Assembly: GCF_014534745.1 (NCBI RefSeq)
Contig: NZ_JACVVP010000003.1
Location: 186,001 to 250,000 of the forward strand
DNA length: 64,000 bases
DNA from: Flammeovirga sp. EKP202
GTDB taxonomy: Bacteria > Bacteroidota > Bacteroidia > Cytophagales > Flammeovirgaceae
Direction of reading: 5' to 3'
Positions within the stretch are counted from its first letter, which is position 1; each line of letters starts with the position of its first letter. The notes under the pieces were generated by a model. That model was not told where the DNA came from and ran no database searches. It saw nothing but the letters and a program-made list of their open reading frames with translations. Made by a program: the position numbers and the translations under genes. This document shows, piece by piece, positions 25,828 through 34,612 of the stretch.

Positions 25828-28507
25828 ATTCAAACTTTCTGACAAATTTATGGAGGTCAACGCCTTGTTCAAGGTTGAGTTTCTTCCTTAATCTATAGCG
25901 ACTTGTGTCAAGACTTCTAGGGGTGATATGCATTAGGTCTGCAATTTCCTTGCTGCTTAAATTGATACGAATGAAGGATAATATTCGAATATCATTTGCT
26001 GTAAGAGACGGATATTTTTCAGTAATAGATTTGATAAAATCTTGTTGTATCTCAGAAAACAATTGATGGAAAAGGAGATCTTTTTTTTCTTTGTTGACTT
26101 CACTTTCAATTAATTGTGACCATTTTTTGGCCTCATTGCTTTTCATTTTATCAAGTCCAGCTTGTACCTTCATTAAGAACGTATCCTTATGGTTGATAAT
26201 CTCCATGTATTTCAATAATTGCTCTTCCTTCAAGGATATAATTTCTTTCGCATTTTGCTGTTCTATATGTTTCTTTTCTGAAGTGAGTTTTTTGAAATAA
26301 ATAGACTTCACTAATTTTCGTATCAGGTATACAAAAAGAACAATAATTAACAAAACAGGAAGATAAAAGAGAGGGGTTTCATACCAATATCTCTCAATAC
26401 TGAAGTTCAAGTCCATTTCCCGTATTTCTCCATCATTGATCTTGCTTTGCAGTACAATCGTATAATCACCACCGTTAAGTTGCTGTTTAGTAAAAGAAGA
26501 AACTCCTGTTTGCCAAGCTGACCATTCCTTTTCTAGCGGTAATAATTTGTATCTAAATTGAGCAATATCAAAAGAGAGTTTATCAATTTGAAAATGAAAT
26601 GTGATATCTTTTTCTCCTTTCTCTAATTCAATGCTGTTGAAATAGGGATAGGTATATTTTCTTCTTTTATTATTGATCTCTAAAGATGTAATAATTGGTT
26701 GAGGCTCTTTTGTAAAAGTAGATTGATATTTTACATCGAAAGTCATTACGCCCCTGTCTGTTGCTAATCTCAATTGATCTCCTTTGAAATTCAGGTATTC
26801 AAAGTCTTTATTAATGTCGGTATTGAACGGTTTCATTAACGAAGCGTAGGAGTGTATGCTACCATCAGAAAGTAGTTCTAGCAAATTCAATTGATGATTT
26901 TGTATAAAACTGACATAGTTTTCTTTTTCATTAAAAGCTAAGACTGCAACATCACCCTCTCGAATTGTTTTGAGTAATGGGTGATCCAATACCTTAAACT
27001 GTCCATTCTTATAGCTAAAGAACTGCTTGTTGTCCCCAAAAATCAATCGATTATTAGTGTCAAATACTCTTTTAAATCCCTTTACTGAGGTCACTGTTAT
27101 GGTTGCATCTCTATTGAGTGTGATTTTAAGAAGATCTTTATTTTTGACCTCTCCCCATATACAATTGTTTTCTTGATCATAATACAATTTTGAAAATCCA
27201 TAAACATCAGGTTTACTGACATACCATAACTTCCCCAAGTCTTTAGCATAGAGCATTAAGCCATCATAGGTCGAAACGACATAAAATGGCGTACCTTCAA
27301 AACGAGCGATATCAATAACCCCTTTGTTGATGGACATGTCTTCCAACCCCTTTTTAGTATATTTAGCAAGTCCAGAGTTATGACTAATGAACAGTTCATT
27401 GTCAATAATTTTAGTATTCCATATTTGTCCTTTTATCAGTTCTTCTAGCTCAAACTTATGGTACTGATTTGCTTTATAAAGTCCTTTGTTAGTCCCTAAA
27501 AAAGTTGACCCACCAAAATCTGTAATAGAGTAAGTAGCAGCACCATCAAATAATGTAGTAAAAGCACTTTGTATTTCGAGTTTGGCAATTCCATAATCAA
27601 GACCAAGCCAAATGTTTCCCATATCATCTCTAGCCATAGATAAAATCGTGTTATCTAGAAGTCCTTCTTGTTGTTTGGCCTGATGTGTTACCTTTCTTGA
27701 TTGGTCCACTCTTATAAAGCCGTCAGTCACTGTTCCGATACCTATGGAGTTTTTGTCGTAGGAGATTCCCGTAAAGAAAGATTTTTGCTGAAGAGCGGAT
27801 GATAATGGTACTTTGCTCGCTACTTTACCATCAAAACGATAGAGTTCTCCAGTATGAAGCGGTACATAAATTTGGTTCTGATGTACAAAAAGGTGACGAA
27901 CTTGTTGATTGATGAATGCATCAATTGTTTGTTGAATTTGAAGTTTTCCATCTTTAATAAAACCGATTTTACCATTGCGTAGCAGTACCCAAGCTTTTTC
28001 TTGCCATTTCACTATGGCACTTATCCCCTCATAATAAGTAAGTATTTTGGTTACTTTTTCTAATTTATGATATAAAATAATTTTGTCTTCAGTTTGAAAA
28101 ATAACGGTGTTGCCAACTACTTCAATATTCCATATCTGTTCATATTCCAAAATACCGATTGGCGTAAACTCAAACTCCCCTTCTTTGGTTCTTGAAAAAT
28201 AGCCGTACTCTTTACCTCCTACCCATATTAGGTGTTCATCAATACATAATGCTCGAACTCCTGCTTTAGATGGTAATTGTGCTAACCCCCATTCTCCATG
28301 ATTATGGTATAGCATTCCTTCTGAATTACCAAAATACACAATACCATATTGATCAATTTTTACATCCCAATTCTGGCGTCCTGCTTGATAATCCGTTTTG
28401 TTGTAATTGACAATATGTGGTGTTTTTACCCCTGCAAAAATAGGTTGATTTAAAAGAGGAAGAAGAGCCAAGAATATAAGTAATAAGCTCTTAGTATTGG
28501 GGTGCAT
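25826..28507 (-). CDS. One-component regulator: beta-propeller sensor, Y_Y_Y domain, LuxR-type HTH
   Basis: 893 residues from the ATG at 28507, which opens a clean signal sequence (MHPNTKSLLLIFLALLPLLNQPIFA); an ATG at 28600 would add 31 unlikely residues. Periplasmic part: two-component-regulator propeller repeats (for example DDMGNIWLGLDYGIAKLE) and a Y_Y_Y-like beta domain (about 635-735). Then one transmembrane helix (WYETPLFYLPVLLIIVLFVYLI), a coiled coil, and a cytoplasmic LuxR-like HTH (LTANDIRILSFIRINLSSKEIADLMHITPRSLDTSRYRLR). There is no histidine kinase or receiver domain, so it should signal directly to DNA. Near GH16 and GH97; glycan sensing inferred. Confidence 0.85.
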   Translation of the reverse strand: MHPNTKSLLLIFLALLPLLNQPIFAGVKTPHIVNYNKTDYQAGRQNWDVKIDQYGIVYFGNSEGMLYHNHGEWGLAQLPSKAGVRALCIDEHLIWVGGKEYGYFSRTKEGEFEFTPIGILEYEQIWNIEVVGNTVIFQTEDKIILYHKLEKVTKILTYYEGISAIVKWQEKAWVLLRNGKIGFIKDGKLQIQQTIDAFINQQVRHLFVHQNQIYVPLHTGELYRFDGKVASKVPLSSALQQKSFFTGISYDKNSIGIGTVTDGFIRVDQSRKVTHQAKQQEGLLDNTILSMARDDMGNIWLGLDYGIAKLEIQSAFTTLFDGAATYSITDFGGSTFLGTNKGLYKANQYHKFELEELIKGQIWNTKIIDNELFISHNSGLAKYTKKGLEDMSINKGVIDIARFEGTPFYVVSTYDGLMLYAKDLGKLWYVSKPDVYGFSKLYYDQENNCIWGEVKNKDLLKITLNRDATITVTSVKGFKRVFDTNNRLIFGDNKQFFSYKNGQFKVLDHPLLKTIREGDVAVLAFNEKENYVSFIQNHQLNLLELLSDGSIHSYASLMKPFNTDINKDFEYLNFKGDQLRLATDRGVMTFDVKYQSTFTKEPQPIITSLEINNKRRKYTYPYFNSIELEKGEKDITFHFQIDKLSFDIAQFRYKLLPLEKEWSAWQTGVSSFTKQQLNGGDYTIVLQSKINDGEIREMDLNFSIERYWYETPLFYLPVLLIIVLFVYLIRKLVKSIYFKKLTSEKKHIEQQNAKEIISLKEEQLLKYMEIINHKDTFLMKVQAGLDKMKSNEAKKWSQLIESEVNKEKKDLLFHQLFSEIQQDFIKSITEKYPSLTANDIRILSFIRINLSSKEIADLMHITPRSLDTSRYRLRKKLNLEQGVDLHKFVRKFE

Positions 28508-28882
28508 CAGGCAAAATGGAGAATGTGATTTTTTAGTCTTATACTGATCAATAGGATATAGACAGTTGAAAAAAAACAATTCCAAAAAACTTGATATCAT
28601 TAGATGCTGGATTAAATTTTAATAAAAAAGTCATTCATTTCATGATGGAAGTGGGGTATGCTTCCAATCAAATATATTAAAAATAAAAGTACCTTCATAG
28701 AAGTCTACGAAGGTACTTTATTCTATAATTATCTAACCTGAAGTATGAAAGATAGTTTAGCGATATTTGAACTTCATCGAGTCACTACACACTCTATTCG
28801 TTTGAAGTTTGTTTTAGTTATTATTATGAAAATGAAAATTATCAGAAAATCTTTTGATTCTTTTTGATAATACTGTTAAGTT
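28508..28882. other. Gap between the propeller regulator and GH16
   Basis: About 375 bp. It contains the GH16 terminator at 28681-28719 and otherwise AT-rich sequence. No TAnnTTTG box for the regulator was found. Confidence 0.4.
28681..28719 (-). terminator. Intrinsic terminator of the GH16 gene
   Basis: On the minus strand AAAGTACCTTC pairs with GAAGGTACTTT and is followed by TATTTTTAA. It lies about 165 bp beyond the GH16 stop codon. Confidence 0.65.
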
Positions 28883-29932
28883 CTATTGTAATTGATAGGC
28901 TCTGATGTAATCGATTTCAAACAGTACTTCTTCATCAAAAATACTATTGTCAATCCCTTTTACACCACCCCAAGAACCACCAATGGCCAAATTGACGATG
29001 AGGAAGAAAGGCTCATGGAAAGGCCAGTCACCGCTATCTCTTAGTTGAGCAGTTTCGGCAAACGTTTTGATTAGTTCTCCATCAACCGATACATGAATAC
29101 GATCAAAACCGTTTAATTCATCCTCTACCCATTCCATCGTAATCACATGGAAGTCGTCGGATACGTTTGTTGAATAAGTTTTACTTCCTTTGGCATTTTG
29201 TCCGTTCATACCGTTCTTGTTTTTAGTATGAAGGGCGCAGTGGAAAGTATTAGGATCATATCCTACATATTCCATAATATCAATCTCACCTGCATGAGGC
29301 CATGAACCATATCCCAACATCCAAAGTGCTGGCCATGTACCTCTACCATCAGGTACTTTTAACCTCGCTTCAATTTTACCATATCTAAAATCTTTTTTGT
29401 CTTTTGAGACAATTCGAGCGGAGGTATATTCTTTTCCAAGATAGTCTTCTTTTCTAGCTTCAATGATCAAATGACCATTTTCAACTCGAAGGTTTTCTTG
29501 TCTGTCTGTATAATATTGCAACTCACCGTTTCCACCACCTGAACCATTTACTTCATACGTCCAGTTGTCCATATTCAATGCATCGCCATCAAATTCATCT
29601 GACCAAACTAAAGCATATTCTAGAGGATTCACTTTCACCGCTACTGTAGTTTGTTGATCACCTAAAGTTGCCGATATTGTTGCATTTCCACTTCCTACAG
29701 CTGTAATTACTCCATGGAATACAGTAGCAACATCTTCATTGCTAGATGCCCAAACTAGAGTGGCATCCGTGGTAGGGGCTTGTACAACTTTTACAGTAGC
29801 TGTTTCACCCACTTTTATTTCCATTGTGGAATGATCCAATTGTAAATCAATTCCGTCTTCTTGTGTAACGTCATTGCTATCGCAACTAGTGAGACTCATT
29901 AAACTGAGTAGGAGTATGCCTAAATATTTCAT
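28883..29932 (-). CDS. GH16 beta-glucanase (laminarinase-like) lipoprotein with Ig-like domain
   Basis: 349 residues. Lipobox SLTSC (Cys17) is followed by acidic DSND, consistent with display on the cell surface. Residues about 30-105 form a bacterial Ig-like (BIG2) domain (EDVATVFHGVITAVGSG). The rest is a GH16 jelly roll with catalytic ExDxxE in GEIDIMEYVG (about 213-218) and aromatic cleft residues (WPALWMLGYG). GH16 endo-enzymes cut beta-1,3 or beta-1,3/1,4 glucans by a retaining mechanism. The adjacent upstream gene encodes a lipoprotein with the same kind of Ig domain, suggesting joint glucan capture and cleavage. Confidence 0.9.
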   Translation of the reverse strand: MKYLGILLLSLMSLTSCDSNDVTQEDGIDLQLDHSTMEIKVGETATVKVVQAPTTDATLVWASSNEDVATVFHGVITAVGSGNATISATLGDQQTTVAVKVNPLEYALVWSDEFDGDALNMDNWTYEVNGSGGGNGELQYYTDRQENLRVENGHLIIEARKEDYLGKEYTSARIVSKDKKDFRYGKIEARLKVPDGRGTWPALWMLGYGSWPHAGEIDIMEYVGYDPNTFHCALHTKNKNGMNGQNAKGSKTYSTNVSDDFHVITMEWVEDELNGFDRIHVSVDGELIKTFAETAQLRDSGDWPFHEPFFLIVNLAIGGSWGGVKGIDNSIFDEEVLFEIDYIRAYQLQ

Positions 29933-30189
29933 TTCTTAATTTTTTTGTTGATTGTCCTTTATAAATAAATCAACTGTTGATAACGTATTTATAAAATAAG
30001 GTTTTTTAAATGATGATGGAAGTGAAGCACCAGGATAATTCTATATTGATCACTAATGGAGAAAGGATCGTTTGAAGCAAATTTAATAATACACACTTCC
30101 TTCTTAGTTTTCACATTTCCTTATCCCAGTACTTGTACTTAAAAGCATCCTACCACGAGCTTGCTTTTAATCAATTATAATTGAATTCG

Positions 30190-31161
30190 TTATTCAGCTT
30201 TCTTGTAGAAGAAAGCAGCATCCATATCGAAAGTAGTACCCGTTGTTCCACCAGCTAACACTGCTAAAACATTTACATTTGAGATTGGGCTACTTAAGTT
30301 TAATCCGTTATCGATAAGATGGGACATCGGAATCTCAACAGATTGCCATTCTCCATCTCTAGTAAAGTCTGTATAAGGAGCAATACCTTCTTGAGCAGTT
30401 GGTCCAACAACTACTTTGATTTCTGAAGTACCGTCTGCAAACATCAATGTGTAAGATGTATTATCTTGAGAACTTTTGAGAGCAGCGTGAAATACATAAT
30501 TATCAGGGTTTTGGTGAATAGCAGTCATATCGATGTCACCATAAGATGTACTAGCAAAGAAACCTGCTCCTGACCAACCTACTGAGCCTACGACTAAGCT
30601 GATCCAACCTTCTTCTAAACCGTAAAAGTTATTGCCTTGAGGTGTACCATTGTTGAATGTATTATCCCAGATATATAAAAACTTAGAACCTTCGTCTGGA
30701 CGTAAATCAGCTGACACTCTATCTTCGATAGCTTCAAATGAAGTTTGATCCATTTGTACTACAAAGTATTCGCTTCCTTTTAATGAAGACGGTAAATTAG
30801 GATCTGGTTCGCTGACAGCAGGTTTTGTAACAGTTACATTACAAGATGCAGTAAATACTCCATGTGAAGCAACCACTGTCGCTGTACCTTCTGCTACGGC
30901 TGTAACAGTACCATTATCAACAGTAGCGATATTGGCATCAGAAGTACTCCATGTAATCTCCCCGTTGATATCAGCAGGTTCAAGACTTGCTGTTAATTCA
31001 GCAGTTTGTCCTTCTTCAAGTTCTACGCTAGTTTGGTCTAAAGCAATTCCAGTTGCTGATTCAATATCTTCAATGATTTCTTCTACTGTACTTTCTGTAC
31101 ATCCCATTAGCATGAAAGTAAGTGCATAGAAAGCTCCAATTAAAAAAGTTTTTAATTTCAT
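30190..31161 (-). CDS. Ig-like (BIG2) lipoprotein with a C-terminal carbohydrate-binding-like domain
   Basis: 323 residues. Lipobox LMGC (Cys21) precedes acidic TESTVEEIIEDIE, a likely surface-export signal. A BIG2 domain covers about 40-112 (SDANIATVDNGTVTAVAEGTATV). The remaining 200 residues form a predicted beta-sandwich (YFVVQMDQTSFEAIEDR to FDMDAAFFYK) like the ExoP-type or CBM-like modules found beside glucanases. No catalytic motif is visible, so it probably binds glycan. It lies 257 bp upstream of GH16 on the same strand with no terminator between, so co-transcription is likely. Confidence 0.7.
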   Translation of the reverse strand: MKLKTFLIGAFYALTFMLMGCTESTVEEIIEDIESATGIALDQTSVELEEGQTAELTASLEPADINGEITWSTSDANIATVDNGTVTAVAEGTATVVASHGVFTASCNVTVTKPAVSEPDPNLPSSLKGSEYFVVQMDQTSFEAIEDRVSADLRPDEGSKFLYIWDNTFNNGTPQGNNFYGLEEGWISLVVGSVGWSGAGFFASTSYGDIDMTAIHQNPDNYVFHAALKSSQDNTSYTLMFADGTSEIKVVVGPTAQEGIAPYTDFTRDGEWQSVEIPMSHLIDNGLNLSSPISNVNVLAVLAGGTTGTTFDMDAAFFYKKAE

Positions 31162-31505
31162 AACGTAACAGATAATTAATAAGTATTACTAAAAATGATT
31201 ATGTATTAAGTCGCTAATCGTTAGTATTTAAAATAGATCATACTTTGTCGGATATTCATTTCATCTATCGACTTTTATTCATAGAGAGGATTAGCGATTG
31301 TCTGTTACAATGTTAGGTGTTAATAATTGTGTATTGAAATTATAGGCGTCAACTTGATCATTACAATGGAAATGTAATCTTTACCAAATTATTACAACAT
31401 TAATATGTAATTGATTGATATATAGTTGTTTGTGTTTGTTTTTGGGAGGAAATCACTTAAATAAAAAGATGTACTTTTAACACTTATTTTTCTGTAGTGA
31501 TAATT
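31162..31505. other. Intergenic region upstream of the Ig lipoprotein
   Basis: 344 bp. It contains an inverted repeat TCGCTAATC (31211-31219) and GATTAGCGA (31289-31297), 69 bp apart. The rest is AT-rich and I see no promoter consensus on the minus strand or any coding frame. Confidence 0.4.
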
Positions 31506-31853
31506 TTATCCTTTTAAAAAATGAAGCCAATGGAATTTTTTTCGTGTGAATAAGTAGTTTTCATCTTGTTCATATTGGTATGCTTCTTTCTCAAAAGAGA
31601 TATTTCTATAGGCTTTATCAACATTTTTGTGAATAACCAACCGAATTACAAACTCAACCACATACCAGCAATAGAAAAAAAGGAATAACATTTCTATTTG
31701 CTGCTTGAAATGAATTTTTTCATGTTGAATCATTCGATACCAATTGTTGGTATGTTGATAACTTTTAAATTCATAACGAACAAAAAGAAAAGGATAACAA
31801 GCTAATGCTGTAAAACCTTTAAAAGGAATGATATTGTTGAATATGATAATCAT
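31506..31853 (-). CDS. Small membrane protein with HExxH motif
   Basis: 115 residues from the ATG at 31853. The frame could extend to a TTG at 31913, but the terminator hairpin of the upstream phosphorylase (31871-31898) lies there, so I chose the ATG. The sequence has MIQHEKIHFKQQIEML (HEKIH fits HExxH), a hydrophobic segment (LFLFFYCWYVVEFVIRLVIH), and FEKEAYQYEQ, whose glutamates could give a third zinc ligand. The pattern resembles a minimal zinc-dependent membrane protease, but I recognise no named family. No partner gene is evident. Confidence 0.55.
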   Translation of the reverse strand: MIIIFNNIIPFKGFTALACYPFLFVRYEFKSYQHTNNWYRMIQHEKIHFKQQIEMLFLFFYCWYVVEFVIRLVIHKNVDKAYRNISFEKEAYQYEQDENYLFTRKKFHWLHFLKG

Positions 31854-31869
31854 GTTCACAAAAATAAAG

Positions 31870-31903
31870 AAAGCGAGCCTACCGAAGTAAACTCGCTTAA
31901 TAT
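31870..31903 (-). terminator. Intrinsic terminator of the glycogen phosphorylase gene
   Basis: On the minus strand AAGCGAG and CTCGCTT pair around a 14-base loop and are followed by TCTTTATTTTT. It lies 55 bp beyond the phosphorylase stop and just upstream of the small membrane protein start. Confidence 0.7.
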
Positions 31904-31957
31904 TTAATAACAAATTGCTTGAATTAATAATGTTTCATTGACGAAAACAACTAATTC

Positions 31958-33616
31958 TTACTCATTGTATAATTTTTCGTAGTACTGTAACGCCATACGG
32001 TTAGCGTCGAAGTAAGGAAGAACGTCACGCATAGAGTTTTTCACACGCTCAGTCCAAGTATCAGGCTCATCATAGTACATAGGAATGATTTCATTCTCTA
32101 AGATGTCTAATAAGCTGTTCAAATCTTGCTCGTCTTGCTCATGAACTGGAGCGTTCAAGTCTGCTAATGGAAGAACGAAAGAGTTCTCACCGTTAGCGAA
32201 TTCAGGGATCCAACCATCATCAGTAGAAAGGTTGATACCACCGTTCATCGCTGAAGTCATACCTGAAGTACCAGATGCCTCGCGAGGTACACGAGGGTTG
32301 TTTAACCATACGTCAGAACCTTGCTTCAACTTACGAGAAAGTTTTAATTCATAACCTACTAATACAGCCATGTTGCTGTAAGATTTCGATAAGTGAACTA
32401 ATTGGTTGAACGTAGAAACCGCACCGTAATCCATTGGGTAAGGCTTACCTGCCCAGATGATTTGGATTGGCTTGTCAGGGTTGTTCATGATACGGTCGAA
32501 ACGCTCTTTGTTTCTTGTGATCAAGTCCGCACGTTTATAAGCTGCAAAACGACGAGCCCAAACGATAGTAAGTCTCTTAGGGTCCATTAATTTACCCGTT
32601 TGATCCGCTACTGTTTCGAATAATTTCGCTTTTAAGTAACGCTTACGTTTGATTAATTGCTCATCTTCTTCCTTGTGAAGAGCATTGTATAATTGCTCAT
32701 CAGCCCAGTAAGTACGGTTTTGAGCGTTTGTGATAGAAGTAATACGGCAGATGTTACCATATTTGTTCCACATATCGTTAGATACTTCACCGTGTAATTT
32801 AGATACACCGTTGGCTACTCTAGCTAGACGTAGACAAGCTAGTGAGTGATCGAAAGTATCGTCTTGGATACCAGTGATCTTACGAACTTGGTCTAATGGA
32901 ATACCATTGAAGTAACCTAATTTATTTAAGAAGTGGATATCGTGTTTCTCGTTACCAGCTTCTTCAGGAGTGTGAGTAGTGAATACTAATAATTCTTTCA
33001 CTTTCTCCATATCACCGTCAAACTTGTTCGTTAAGTGGAACGCTGCCGGTAATGCGTGTGCTTCGTTGAAGTGGTAAACTTCCGCGTTGTATTCCAACTC
33101 GTCAAGAAGTTTAGCGCCACCTAAACCTAAAAGCATATATTGAGCTACTTTTGCAGAAGCATCAGCGTCATAAAGACGGTGAGAGATTGACTGCGATAAG
33201 TAGTCGTTTTCAGGAAGGTCAGTTGTTAAGAAGAACATCGGTACAGTATTGAACACACCTGGACGTAAGTACTTCGCAGTTACCCAAACTGGGTGACCAT
33301 TTACCTGAATAGTAAATTTAATGTTTGTGTCTTCTAAGAAGTTGTTGATCTTCTCTTGGAATAAGGCATCCATCTCCTGGTTACCTTTACGTACTTGGTC
33401 ATAGTAACCATATTTCCAAAGAATACCAATACCGATAAAGTTTTGGTTTAACTCATAAGCAGAACGCATGTGCGAACCCGCTAAGAAACCAAGACCACCA
33501 GAATAAATCTTGAATGGTTGGTCAATAGCGAACTCCATACAGAAGTAGGCTACACGTTTTTTATATTTTGGGTCGTAAGCATAAGGGTGCTTAAAATCTT
33601 GTTCGAAACGTGACAT
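31958..33616 (-). CDS. glgP: Short-form alpha-glucan (glycogen) phosphorylase, GT35
   Basis: 552 residues, the short GT35 form common in bacteria and archaea (about 550 instead of about 800). It splits alpha-1,4-glucan with phosphate to yield glucose 1-phosphate, using pyridoxal phosphate. Visible family blocks: YFCMEFAIDQPFKIYSGGLGFLAG at the N-terminus, FTTHTPEEAGNEKH, VWARRFAAYKRADLI, and the PLP/phosphate region EASGTSGMTSAMNGGINLS near residues 445-465. Codon choice is biased to C-ending codons, suggesting strong expression. The leader contains a long hairpin (33650-33690). It probably works with GH97 and the sugar transporter in glucan use or with storage glycogen. Confidence 0.9.
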   Translation of the reverse strand: MSRFEQDFKHPYAYDPKYKKRVAYFCMEFAIDQPFKIYSGGLGFLAGSHMRSAYELNQNFIGIGILWKYGYYDQVRKGNQEMDALFQEKINNFLEDTNIKFTIQVNGHPVWVTAKYLRPGVFNTVPMFFLTTDLPENDYLSQSISHRLYDADASAKVAQYMLLGLGGAKLLDELEYNAEVYHFNEAHALPAAFHLTNKFDGDMEKVKELLVFTTHTPEEAGNEKHDIHFLNKLGYFNGIPLDQVRKITGIQDDTFDHSLACLRLARVANGVSKLHGEVSNDMWNKYGNICRITSITNAQNRTYWADEQLYNALHKEEDEQLIKRKRYLKAKLFETVADQTGKLMDPKRLTIVWARRFAAYKRADLITRNKERFDRIMNNPDKPIQIIWAGKPYPMDYGAVSTFNQLVHLSKSYSNMAVLVGYELKLSRKLKQGSDVWLNNPRVPREASGTSGMTSAMNGGINLSTDDGWIPEFANGENSFVLPLADLNAPVHEQDEQDLNSLLDILENEIIPMYYDEPDTWTERVKNSMRDVLPYFDANRMALQYYEKLYNE

Positions 33617-33649
33617 ATTAATATTAAAATTTAATTGTTTTATTGTTTA

Positions 33650-33690
33650 CATGCATTAAGTGACGTCGTTATGACGTTTCTTAATGCATG
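33650..33690 (-). promoter_or_regulatory. Leader hairpin of glgP
   Basis: CATGCATTAAG and CTTAATGCATG are perfect 11-bp arms with an inner ACGTC/GACGT stem. The structure ends 33 bp before the ATG and has no T-run, so it is not a simple terminator. It may be a leader RNA structure or a dyad operator. Confidence 0.5.
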
Positions 33691-33760
33691 TGCAATTTTT
33701 ATAAATTATTTATGGATTAGTATGATGTAGGTCATCAAAATAAGAAAGATTTTATGTAAC

Positions 33761-33774
33761 CGGTTGCGAAACCG
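33761..33774. promoter_or_regulatory. Inverted repeat upstream of glgP, LacI-operator-like
   Basis: CGGTT-GCGA-AACCG lies about 150 bp upstream of glgP. Short GC-containing dyads of this kind are typical of LacI-type regulators of sugar genes; no such regulator is in the window. Confidence 0.3.
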
Positions 33775-34193
33775 TTGTAATGTTAAAGATTAAACTAAAA
33801 ATATAACTTTATTCACATTTTTAATTCAAAAAATTCTCTTTTTAAGAAATATTTCCAAATAAATTTTCGAGTATTTTACATAAATAAGATAATATTTAGA
33901 TAATCCTCTTCCGACTTGTTAAAGAACAACATGCTTTGGGGGTAATGTTGTCATTTTCTTGAGGATAAGCGATTAAGCTTAACGTGGATTTTGTTGCAAA
34001 TTAAAAACTAGTTATCAAATTAAGATGAACGTGATGTGAATTGCATGTAATAATAAAAATAAGGGTCAAATTACACTTAATCAAAAACAGTAAAGAATTG
34101 AATATAGTTCAATATCTATCTAAGCTATTTCTACAAAAAGGGTAAAATTTGTGGTGAAAATGTGCTTATTTCTTAACTAATGATGTAGCTATT

Positions 34194-34409
34194 CTAAGAA
34201 GGTTGATGGAGCGTATTTTTAGGGCTTTTTCTAGTCCATTTTCTCATTTGAAAGTAGGCACCAATCATTAACGCTAATGCTCCCATTCCAAACCAGGTGA
34301 TAAAGGAGACTAATTGTATGCCTAGCCATGTAATCATTTTTAGGAAGGGGGTAAAGAGAAATAATAAACTTAAAAGAAAGAATCCGAATATTACTTTGAA
34401 GATATTCAT
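34194..34409 (-). CDS. Small two-helix membrane protein
   Basis: 71 residues with two hydrophobic helices (about 3-24 and 29-51) and a basic tail (QMRKWTRKSPKNTLHQPS) that should face the cytoplasm. No family is recognised. It stands alone, divergent from the nuclease gene. Length and charge distribution fit a real inner-membrane protein, but short AT-rich frames can mimic this. Confidence 0.5.
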   Translation of the reverse strand: MNIFKVIFGFFLLSLLFLFTPFLKMITWLGIQLVSFITWFGMGALALMIGAYFQMRKWTRKSPKNTLHQPS

Positions 34410-34612
34410 AGTATGGAAGTAAAAGGGTTATTTGATGAGAGAATGAAATGCAATTGATTATTAAAATACAGCGAGATAACTGCGATTTAGTTTCGTGAAC
34501 GTAAGATACAAAAAAATGTTGCCTTCATAAAAAATACATAGAAAGTATTAATCTTCTTTTGTGATCTATGATCTGTTTGTATTTTCGTTGCATTACTTTT
34601 AAAACCTTACAG

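Larger units (their letters stand above)
33617..34193. other. Long leader and intergenic region upstream of glgP
   Basis: 577 bp between glgP and the next gene upstream on the same strand. It contains the leader hairpin (33650-33690) and the inverted repeat CGGTT-GCGA-AACCG (33761-33774). The remainder is AT-rich with no supported gene or TAnnTTTG box. Confidence 0.45.

Noticed and set aside
31854-31913. N-terminal extension of the HEKIH membrane protein from a TTG
   Set aside because: It spans the glycogen phosphorylase terminator and uses a poor start codon.
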